Shown here: one piece after another, positions 8,907 through 15,980 of the stretch
How positions within the stretch are numbered: the first letter of the stretch is position 1
Layout: every line of letters begins with the position of its first letter
NCBI GenBank assembly: GCA_965219965.1
Contig: OZ244796.1
Span: forward strand, 1-64,000
Length of the DNA stretch: 64,000 nt
Reading direction: 5' to 3'
From: G965219965 sp965219965
Lineage (GTDB): Bacteria > Pseudomonadota > Alphaproteobacteria > RS24
Position numbers and translations under genes: made by a program
The notes under the pieces: model-generated
Database searches by the model: none
What the model was told of the DNA's origin: nothing
What the model saw: the letters and a program-made list of their open reading frames with translations, nothing else

Positions 8907-11171
8907 ATGCCCTTATCTTTAGAAGGCCCTCGTATTTTGCTTCGCCGCTTGCGTCATGTGATGGCGCAAGATATTGACCGCCAAGCCCGCCTTGACCGCA
9001 TTGTGGAACTGATTGCAACCAGCATGAATATGGCGGTTTGCTCGGTCTATCTTAAAAGCAATCCCGACACGCTGGAGCTTTGCGCGACAGAAGGCTTGCG
9101 GCGCGAAGCGGTGCATGAAACCACTTTGCGTATTGGCGAAGGGCTGGTCGGCGATATTGCCAAACATGCCCGTCCGCTTAATTTGGCGGACGCGCAAAAC
9201 CACCCGCATTTTGTGTATCGGCCTGAAACGGGCGAGGAGGCGTTTCACTCTTTTGTCGGCGTGCCTGTGTTGCGCGGCGGCACAGTGATTGGCGTGTTGG
9301 TGGTGCAGAACACCACCCATCGGTCTTTTGTTGATGAAGAGGTAGAAGCCCTGCAAACTGTGGCCATGGTGCTGGCCGAAATGCTGGCCGAAAGCGGCCA
9401 GACGCAAGCGGCAGAAGATATGGTCGCCGCCCCGCGCCGCTTTAACGGGCTGGGACTGGCCGATGGGCTGGCCATTGGCCATGTGGTGCTGCATGAACCC
9501 CGCGTCAAAGTAAGCCAGCTCATTGCCGAAGATGTAGATGCGGAATATGAACGGCTGGATAAAGCGGTGTATGATTTGCGCCGTGCGGTGGATAAAATGT
9601 TGCTGACCGAAGATGTGTCCCATGCGGGCGAGCATTTAGATGTGCTGGAAACATATAAAATGTTTGCCAATGATACAGGCTGGCAAGCGCGTATGCGCGA
9701 GGCTGTCCGCACTGGGCTGACGGCAGAGGCGGCGGTGGAACGGGTGCAAAGCGACACGCGGGCGCGAATGACGGGGCGGCGCGATACTTATTTGCGCGAC
9801 CGTTTACATGATTTTGAAGATTTATCCAATCGGCTCTTGCGGATTTTAACTGGACGGCCTTTAACGGCGTCTTCTGAACGCCTGCCTAAAGATGCGGTGC
9901 TTGTCGCCCGCAGTATGGGCCCTGCCGAATTGCTGGATTATGAGCGCAAACATTTGCGCGGGCTGGTGATTGAAGAAGGCACACAAAGCGCGCATGTGTC
10001 TATTGTGGCGCGGGCTTTGGGAATTCCCACTGTAGGGCGGACGGTGGATTTATCCGATATGGCCCGTGACGGGCAGGAAATTATTGTAGATGCCGATAAT
10101 GGGGTTTGTTTCCTTGAGCCGTCCGATGACATGTTTGAGGCTTATGAGGAGCGTGCCAAAACATTAGCACGAAAGAAAAAACAATATGCACGGGTGCGGA
10201 AACTACCCGCCATAACCCGTGACCGCATATCGGTAGATGTGAAAATGAATGCGGGGCTATTGGTGGATTTGAAAAATCTGCCCGATAGCGGGGCGATGGG
10301 CATTGGGCTGTTCCGCACCGAATTGCAATTTATGGTGTCGGCCAGCCTGCCCAGCCGCAAGGAGCAAACCGCTTTTTATGCACGAATTTTGGAAGAGGCA
10401 GGCGATAAGCCCGTCGTGTTTCGCACGCTGGATATTGGCGGCGATAAAATGCTGCCCTATATGCGCCGCGCACAGGAAGAAAATCCGGCTATGGGCTGGC
10501 GGGCGATACGCATCGCGCTGGACCGTCCCGGCTTGTTGCGCCATCAGTTGCGGGCTTTGCTTATGGCGGGCAGTAAGCAGGAAATATCTATTATGTTTCC
10601 GCTTCTGGCCAATGTAGATGAATTTATTCAGGCCAAAGCTCTGCTGGATAAAGAATTAGAACGCCTGCACCATTTTGGCCACCCCGCGCCCAAAGCGGTG
10701 AAAGTCGGGGCAATGTTGGAAGTGCCGTCACTGGTTTGGCAGCTAGATATGCTTTTGCCTTTGGTAGATTTTATTTGTGTCGGCACGAATGATTTGCTGC
10801 AATTTTTCTTCGCCAGTGATAGGGGCAATCCAATGGTCGGGGCGCGTTATGATATTTTATCGCCGCCTGCTTTGGATATGCTGTCGCTTATCGGCGATAA
10901 ATGTAATGAAGCGCAAATTCCCGTGACCATTTGCGGCGAAGCGGGCGGCGAGCCGCTTGAAGCTATGGCTCTTTTGGGGCTGGGCTTTAGAAGCCTATCG
11001 ATTCAATCATCTTCTATTGGGCCGGTGAAAAGAATGATACGCTCGCTCAATATGCAAAAACTATCCGCCAAAATTGCGATTTTGAAAGAGCGCAATGCAA
11101 AAGAAGGCGGCGGGGTGCTGACACGCCCGCTTTTCACCGCCATAGCTGCCGAATTAAAGGTTAAAATTTAA
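8907..11171 (+). CDS. ptsP: Phosphoenolpyruvate-protein phosphotransferase PtsP (enzyme I-Ntr) with GAF domain
   Basis: First enzyme of the nitrogen-type phosphotransferase system: it takes phosphate from PEP and passes it to NPr. Residues 1-160 are a GAF sensor domain, glutamine-binding in homologues. A helical HPr-binding part and the swivelling phospho-His domain follow, with the active-site His in GTQSAHVSIVARALGIPTVG. The C-terminal PEP-binding barrel shows GIGLFRTELQFM and the conserved Cys in ICGEAGG. Length (about 754 residues) is normal. The start is uncertain: a TTG at 8889 also opens the frame and neither has a clear Shine-Dalgarno. Placement straight after lysC is a conserved alphaproteobacterial arrangement. 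Confidence 0.93.
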   Translation: MPLSLEGPRILLRRLRHVMAQDIDRQARLDRIVELIATSMNMAVCSVYLKSNPDTLELCATEGLRREAVHETTLRIGEGLVGDIAKHARPLNLADAQNHPHFVYRPETGEEAFHSFVGVPVLRGGTVIGVLVVQNTTHRSFVDEEVEALQTVAMVLAEMLAESGQTQAAEDMVAAPRRFNGLGLADGLAIGHVVLHEPRVKVSQLIAEDVDAEYERLDKAVYDLRRAVDKMLLTEDVSHAGEHLDVLETYKMFANDTGWQARMREAVRTGLTAEAAVERVQSDTRARMTGRRDTYLRDRLHDFEDLSNRLLRILTGRPLTASSERLPKDAVLVARSMGPAELLDYERKHLRGLVIEEGTQSAHVSIVARALGIPTVGRTVDLSDMARDGQEIIVDADNGVCFLEPSDDMFEAYEERAKTLARKKKQYARVRKLPAITRDRISVDVKMNAGLLVDLKNLPDSGAMGIGLFRTELQFMVSASLPSRKEQTAFYARILEEAGDKPVVFRTLDIGGDKMLPYMRRAQEENPAMGWRAIRIALDRPGLLRHQLRALLMAGSKQEISIMFPLLANVDEFIQAKALLDKELERLHHFGHPAPKAVKVGAMLEVPSLVWQLDMLLPLVDFICVGTNDLLQFFFASDRGNPMVGARYDILSPPALDMLSLIGDKCNEAQIPVTICGEAGGEPLEAMALLGLGFRSLSIQSSSIGPVKRMIRSLNMQKLSAKIAILKERNAKEGGGVLTRPLFTAIAAELKVKI

Positions 11172-11196
11172 CCCGTTACAAAAGGGCTAAAAGTTT

Positions 11197-11202
11197 TATA
11201 AT
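11197..11202 (+). promoter_or_regulatory. -10 element (TATAAT) directly before the RodZ-like gene
   Basis: A perfect TATAAT lies eight bases ahead of the ATG at 11211, with a weak TTACAA 15 bases further upstream. The expected transcription start falls one to three bases before the ATG, and there is no Shine-Dalgarno. A leaderless mRNA is the simplest reading. Confidence 0.45.
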
Positions 11203-11210
11203 CTGCCATT

Positions 11211-12020
11211 ATGAATAGCGATAAAAAAACCAGCAAAAAATCCAGCCCCAAAAGCGTGGGCGATATGCTCAAAACAGCGCGGGAAGCGGTCGGGCAGGAT
11301 GTGGCTTTTGTTTCTAACGCTTTGCGGATACGCGAAGACCATTTGGTCGCGCTAGAGGAAAATGATATTCAAGCCCTGCCCGCACAGGCCTATGCGATTG
11401 GGTTTATCCGCACCTATGCCACTTATTTGGAATTGGATTGTGATAGTCTGATTGAGCTTTATAAAGACCAAGCTGGACGCGCAAGCGGGGTGCGGCTGGA
11501 TTTTCCCGTGATGAAAGATAAAAGCGAATTGCCAAGCACCGCTTTGGTTATCGGCTTGCTGGTGGTGGTCGCGGCGGCTTATTTATTCTGGGCGTTTTTA
11601 ATGACCGCAGAAGAGGAAATGATTGAAAAAGCCGCGCCGCAAAATAACGCATCTGTGCAAGTGGAAACGCCAAAGCCGACAACGCAAAATGTAACGCCCG
11701 CCCATATACCAACTGAAGAAGCGGGTGAGGCCGCACCCGTGCAAGCCGAACGCTTGAGCAATTTTGCCATTGTTGCCCGCGGGGAAACATGGATGCGGGT
11801 GGAAAATGACAAGGGGCGGATTTTATTTTCTTCCATTGTGCTGGCGGGCGAGCGTTTTGAATTTCCCGAAGGCGATAGCTTTCGGCTGGCCACGCGCAAT
11901 GCAGGGCTTTTAGATTATGTGCATGGCGACAAGGTGATTGCGCCGGTCGGGGCATCGGGGCAGATTTTAACCCGTCACCGCATCAATGTGCCGCGCTTAA
12001 TCTCTGGCTTTAATAATTAA
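11211..12020 (+). CDS. RodZ-like cytoskeletal protein: HTH_25 domain, one membrane span, DUF4115
   Basis: A 269-residue single-pass membrane protein. A basic N-terminus leads to a helix-turn-helix domain of the RodZ type (about residues 14-95). Its core reads VGDMLKTAREAVGQDVAFVS and ends LPAQAYAIGFIRTYATYLEL. A membrane span follows near 110-128 (ALVIGLLVVVAAAYLFWAFL). After a Pro/Thr-rich periplasmic linker, the C-terminus is a DUF4115 domain (about 178-260). RodZ links the MreB cytoskeleton to the cell-wall machinery. Position between ptsP and ispG is usual for alphaproteobacteria. No Shine-Dalgarno is seen. Confidence 0.85.
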   Translation: MNSDKKTSKKSSPKSVGDMLKTAREAVGQDVAFVSNALRIREDHLVALEENDIQALPAQAYAIGFIRTYATYLELDCDSLIELYKDQAGRASGVRLDFPVMKDKSELPSTALVIGLLVVVAAAYLFWAFLMTAEEEMIEKAAPQNNASVQVETPKPTTQNVTPAHIPTEEAGEAAPVQAERLSNFAIVARGETWMRVENDKGRILFSSIVLAGERFEFPEGDSFRLATRNAGLLDYVHGDKVIAPVGASGQILTRHRINVPRLISGFNN

Positions 12021-12037
12021 AATCAATGGGGCAGAAA

Positions 12038-13150
12038 ATGAGTATTCGCCCATGGCGCGATATTAAAAGACGCAAATGCCGACAAATTATGGTGGGCGAT
12101 GTTGCCATAGGCGGTGACGCGCCGATTGCGGTGCAATCTATGACCAATACGCCGACCGCAAATGTGGGCGCGACCCTTGACCAGCTGCGCGGGCTGGAAG
12201 AAGCAGGCGCGGATATTGTGCGGATTTCCTGCCCTGACGCAGAGTCTACCGCCGCGCTGAAAGCCATTGTGGCGGCGGCCAATGTGCCGATTGTCGCCGA
12301 TATTCATTTTCACTATCAACGCGCCATTGAAGCGGCCAAAGCCGGGGCGGCGTGTTTGCGTATCAATCCGGGCAATATCGGTGACGCCAAGCGGGTGAAG
12401 GAAGTCATTGCGGCGGCGCGTGATTATAATTGCGCCATTCGCATTGGGGTCAATGCGGGGTCGCTGGAAAAACATTTGCTGGAAAAATATAAAAGCCCAT
12501 GCCCCGAAGCCATGGTGGAAAGCGCGCTGGCGCATGTGCGGATTTTGCAAGAGCATGATTTTCATAATTATAAAATTAGCGCGAAAGCGTCTGATGTGTT
12601 TTTATCGGTGGCCGCTTATCGGCAACTGGCCGAAGTGGTAGATTGTCCTTTGCATATTGGCATTACCGAAGCGGGCAGCTATACAAGCGGGACGATAAAA
12701 TCTTCTATCGGTTTGGGCGCGTTGCTGTGGGACGGCATTGGCGACACATTGCGCGTTTCGCTTTCAGCCGAGCCGATAGATGAAATTAAAGTCGGCTATG
12801 AAATGCTCAAAGCCTTAGGGTTGCGCCATCGCGGCGTGACGATTGTTTCCTGCCCGTCTTGTGCGCGGCAGGGTTTTGATGTGATTAGCACGGTGCAGAA
12901 ATTAGAAAAACGCCTCGCCCATATTCACGAACCCATAACGCTGTCTATTATTGGCTGTGTGGTTAATGGCCCGGGTGAAGCCCGCGAAACCGATATTGGT
13001 TTTACTGGTGGCGGCGGCGGGGCGGGCATGGTTTATGTGCAAGGCACACCTGACCATAAAATGTCCAATGATGAAATGGTAGAGCATTTGGTTACGTTGG
13101 TGGAAGACAAGGCCGCGCAAATGCGTGCGGCCAGCGAAAGTGGAGCGTAA
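12038..13150 (+). CDS. ispG: 4-hydroxy-3-methylbut-2-en-1-yl diphosphate synthase IspG (GcpE)
   Basis: Penultimate step of the MEP isoprenoid pathway: reductive ring opening of methylerythritol cyclodiphosphate by a [4Fe-4S] enzyme. The TIM-barrel part shows APIAVQSMTNTPT and ADIHFHYQRA. The cluster ligands are in SCPSCARQGFD (two Cys) and GCVVNGPGEA (third Cys), with the Glu ligand further on. Length (about 370 residues) is normal. The ATG at 12038 is preferred over 12026 because GGGGCAG precedes it at proper distance. prfA follows after three bases, so the genes form an operon. Confidence 0.95.
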   Translation: MSIRPWRDIKRRKCRQIMVGDVAIGGDAPIAVQSMTNTPTANVGATLDQLRGLEEAGADIVRISCPDAESTAALKAIVAAANVPIVADIHFHYQRAIEAAKAGAACLRINPGNIGDAKRVKEVIAAARDYNCAIRIGVNAGSLEKHLLEKYKSPCPEAMVESALAHVRILQEHDFHNYKISAKASDVFLSVAAYRQLAEVVDCPLHIGITEAGSYTSGTIKSSIGLGALLWDGIGDTLRVSLSAEPIDEIKVGYEMLKALGLRHRGVTIVSCPSCARQGFDVISTVQKLEKRLAHIHEPITLSIIGCVVNGPGEARETDIGFTGGGGGAGMVYVQGTPDHKMSNDEMVEHLVTLVEDKAAQMRAASESGA

Positions 13151-13153
13151 CGC

Positions 13154-14236
13154 ATGTTGCCGACTCTCCCTGCCGACCGCCTTGACGCTATTTTAAGCCG
13201 TGCCAATCAATTGCAGGGTGAAATGAATAATGCCGAACTGCCGCCCGCCGAATTTGTGAAATTGTCCAAAGAATATGCCCGCCTTGACCCGCTTGTGGCG
13301 GCAATCAAAGCCTATCGGGCGGTGCTAGACGAAATTGCCGATTTGAAAGCCTTAACCCAAAGCGATGATGGGGAAATGAAAAAGCTCGCCAATGCCGAAC
13401 TGCCCGCTTTGGAAGCGCGTTTGCCCGCCATGGCGCAGGATTTGCAAATTCTGCTCCTGCCCAAAGATGAGGCCGATGAAATGAATGTGATTTTGGAACT
13501 CCGCGCTGGCACGGGCGGCGATGAGGCGGCTTTATTTGCGGGTGATTTGTTCCGCATGTATGCGCGTTATGCGGAATTGAACGGCTTTAAGCTGGACATT
13601 ATCTCGCAAGCGGCGGGCGATATTGGCGGCTTTAAGGAAATTATCGCCGCCATACGCGGGGCGGGGGTTTTCTCGCGGCTGAAATTTGAAAGCGGCGTGC
13701 ATCGGGTGCAGCGCGTTCCAGAAACCGAAAGCGGCGGGCGTATTCATACTTCGGCGGCAACCGTGGCGGTGCTGCCCGAACCAGAAGAAGTGGATGTGGT
13801 GCTGGACGAAAAAGATTTACGCATAGATGTGTTCCGCGCTTCGGGTCCGGGCGGGCAATCGGTCAATACAACCGATAGCGCGGTGCGGATTACCCATTTG
13901 CCTACGGGGATTACAGTGTCGCAACAAGATGAAAAATCACAGCATAAAAATCGCGCCAAAGCCATGGCGGTTTTGCGGGCGCGTTTGTTTGAAGCCGAAC
14001 GAGCGCGGATGGAAAGCGAACGCTCGGCGGATAGAAAATCGCAAGTCGGCTCTGGGGATAGGTCAGAACGGATACGCACTTATAATTATCCGCAAGGGCG
14101 GGTGACAGACCATCGCATCAATTTGACGTTGCACAAGCTGGAAAAAATTATCGCGGGCGATGGGTTGCAAGAAGTCATTGACGCGCTGATTGGCGAAGAC
14201 CAAGCGCGGCGGCTGGCGGCGGAAAGCGAGGCGTGA
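13154..14236 (+). CDS. prfA: Peptide chain release factor 1
   Basis: RF1 reads UAA and UAG and triggers peptide release. The GGQ loop is visible in RASGPGGQSVNTTDSAVR and the C-terminal segment ERIRTYNYPQGRVTDHRIN is diagnostic. The 360-residue length is standard. The GGQ glutamine is methylated by PrmC, the next gene, whose start overlaps the prfA stop by four bases (ATGA). Presence of RF1 matters here because a UAG separates the Panacea and toxin frames near 26.7 kb. Confidence 0.97.
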   Translation: MLPTLPADRLDAILSRANQLQGEMNNAELPPAEFVKLSKEYARLDPLVAAIKAYRAVLDEIADLKALTQSDDGEMKKLANAELPALEARLPAMAQDLQILLLPKDEADEMNVILELRAGTGGDEAALFAGDLFRMYARYAELNGFKLDIISQAAGDIGGFKEIIAAIRGAGVFSRLKFESGVHRVQRVPETESGGRIHTSAATVAVLPEPEEVDVVLDEKDLRIDVFRASGPGGQSVNTTDSAVRITHLPTGITVSQQDEKSQHKNRAKAMAVLRARLFEAERARMESERSADRKSQVGSGDRSERIRTYNYPQGRVTDHRINLTLHKLEKIIAGDGLQEVIDALIGEDQARRLAAESEA

Positions 14237-15108
14237 TGTTGGCGGCAGGCAGTTTTGAAGCGGTGCAAGCCCATGCCACGCGCCAAGCACGCCAAAACGG
14301 GCTGGCTACGCCCGCGCTGGATATGCGGCTTTTGTTACAACACGCAAGCGGGCGCGATGAGGCGGGGCTGATAAAAGCCGCGCATGAAAAAATAGATGCG
14401 GCGGCGGCGCAAAAATTTGCCACGCTGGTGGCCCAACGTTTTGCCGGTGTGCCAGTGTCGCGCCTGTTGGGGCGGCGGGAATTTTATGGGCTGAGCTTTG
14501 AGTTAAATAAAGACACGCTTGACCCGCGCCCCGATAGCGAGGTGCTGGTGCAACAAGCGGTGTTGCGATTAAAGGCGAGCCATAATGCCGCCCCGCGCTT
14601 GCTGGATTTAGGCACAGGGTCGGGCTGTTTGCTTTTGGCCAGCCTGTCGGTTCTGCCCCACGCAAAAGGGCTGGGCGTGGATATAAGTGCGGGCGCGTTG
14701 CGCCAAGCGCGTATCAATGCCGCGCTTTTGGGGCTGAGGGGGCGGGCGCATTTTCGCCAGTCAAATTGGTTTTCGGCTTTGCGTAAAAGAAATGAAAATT
14801 TTGATTGTATTTTAGCCAACCCGCCTTATATTGTGGCACAAGATTTCACCCGCCTTGCGGTTGAAGTGCGTGACCATGACCCCAAACGGGCTTTGCTCGC
14901 GCCTAAAGATAAGCATGTTTATGCCCATATTGTGCAACGCGCCCCCGATTATTTGCGCTCCGCAGGCTGGCTGGGCTGTGAAGTGGGCGCAGGACAAGCC
15001 GCTTATGTGGGGCGGCTGATGACACAAAATGGCTTTGACCATGTCCAAAGCCACGCTGATTTGTCAGGCATTGAGCGTGTTGTTTTTGGACAATGGGCAA
15101 AAAAATAA
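14233..15108 (+). CDS. prmC: Release factor glutamine methyltransferase PrmC
   Basis: N5-glutamine methyltransferase acting on the GGQ motif of RF1 and RF2. The 291-residue protein has an N-terminal helical substrate domain (about 1-85) and a class I methyltransferase domain with LLDLGTGSGCLLLAS (motif I). It also has the catalytic NPPYI near residue 196. Translational coupling with prfA (ATGA overlap) supports the assignment. After it lies a 205-base AT-rich spacer. Confidence 0.95.
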   Translation: MMLAAGSFEAVQAHATRQARQNGLATPALDMRLLLQHASGRDEAGLIKAAHEKIDAAAAQKFATLVAQRFAGVPVSRLLGRREFYGLSFELNKDTLDPRPDSEVLVQQAVLRLKASHNAAPRLLDLGTGSGCLLLASLSVLPHAKGLGVDISAGALRQARINAALLGLRGRAHFRQSNWFSALRKRNENFDCILANPPYIVAQDFTRLAVEVRDHDPKRALLAPKDKHVYAHIVQRAPDYLRSAGWLGCEVGAGQAAYVGRLMTQNGFDHVQSHADLSGIERVVFGQWAKK

Positions 15109-15277
15109 TTGTTTTTTTTGCAAAAAGAGGTTTGATAAATTTTGCTGAATTGGTTAATCTGTCACCGTTTCAAAGATTGAGAGCAGAATTTTGAAACCGC
15201 TTTTTCCAAAAATATGATGCTAGATGTTATACCGAATATGAAATTGGAAATGCTGAAAGTAATGTGTGAATGAGTGC

Positions 15278-15283
15278 TATAAT
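15278..15283 (+). promoter_or_regulatory. -10 box (TATAAT) for the DUF4167 gene
   Basis: A consensus TATAAT lies 30 bases before the ATG at 15314 in an AT-rich spacer following prmC. The -35 region is weak (CTGAAA, 19 bases upstream). An AGGAAGT ribosome binding site follows at 15304. Confidence 0.45.
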
Positions 15284-15313
15284 GTATCATGTAAAAATTG
15301 AACAGGAAGTGAC

Positions 15314-15856
15314 ATGAAACGATCTAGAAGTCGTGGGCGACGTCAGGGTAATCCGGCAAATCGCAGCTATGACAGCAATGGTCCTGATATGAAAGTGCGC
15401 GGCAATGCCAGCACTGTTTATGAAAAATATCTAACCCTCGCCCGTGATGCTTTAACCGCAGGCGACCCGGTGAAGGCCGAAAATCTTTTCCAACATGCCG
15501 AGCATTATTGCCGCCTTATGGCGACCCATGCCGCCACCGCAAATGCGGCAACGGGGGCAGGCAAAAATGATGATGAAGGCGACCCCGCTTCTTTTAATGG
15601 CAGTGGCATGGCCGAGCCGGGCGTGGTTGAGCCGCTTGTGTTGGGCGGCCAAGAAGGCGAGACGCAAGAGGCGCAAAGCGCGGCGGGCAAAAAATCTTCT
15701 GGCGCGAAAGCCGATAAGGGCGATAAACGCCGCCGTGGCCCATTACGCAGACGGCGCAAAGGCGCGGCAGGCGATAAAGGCGATGCGGGCGATGCGGGCG
15801 CGGATGAAGATTTGGATTTGGCCGAGTCATCAGAAAAAGACGCGGCGACAGCCTAG
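15314..15856 (+). CDS. DUF4167 protein, RNA-binding-like N-terminus with low-complexity tail
   Basis: The first 75 residues match the conserved alphaproteobacterial DUF4167 domain: an Arg-rich start (KRSRSRGRRQG), then SNGPDMKVRGNASTVYEKYL and NLFQHAEHYCRL. The remaining 100 residues are a charged, low-complexity tail with Lys/Arg clusters and Gly-Asp-Ala repeats. Function is unknown; basic composition suggests nucleic-acid binding, which is inference. The gene sits between prmC and clpB as in many relatives. The sequence GCGACAGCCTA is repeated three times at a 16-base period around and just beyond the stop codon (15845-15887), suggesting replication slippage at the 3' end. Confidence 0.85.
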   Translation: MKRSRSRGRRQGNPANRSYDSNGPDMKVRGNASTVYEKYLTLARDALTAGDPVKAENLFQHAEHYCRLMATHAATANAATGAGKNDDEGDPASFNGSGMAEPGVVEPLVLGGQEGETQEAQSAAGKKSSGAKADKGDKRRRGPLRRRRKGAAGDKGDAGDAGADEDLDLAESSEKDAATA

Positions 15857-15918
15857 GGCTGCGACAGCCTAAACCCGCGACAGCCTAAAAACTTTCCAAA
15901 TAAATTTTCAAAACGGGT

Positions 15919-15948
15919 CTTGTTACGCCCCGCTTTACTTCCCATATA
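15919..15948 (+). promoter_or_regulatory. Heat-shock sigma factor (RpoH) promoter of clpB
   Basis: CTTGTTA (15919-15925), 15 bases, then CCCATATA (15941-15948) closely matches the sigma-32 consensus CTTGAAA-N13/15-CCCCATNT. Transcription would begin near 15956, 25 bases before the clpB ATG, which has a GGGGG ribosome-binding stretch. clpB is a classical heat-shock gene, so location and sequence agree. Confidence 0.7.
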
Positions 15949-15980
15949 GTCATTGAGCGCAATGATGAATGGGGGCGTAA

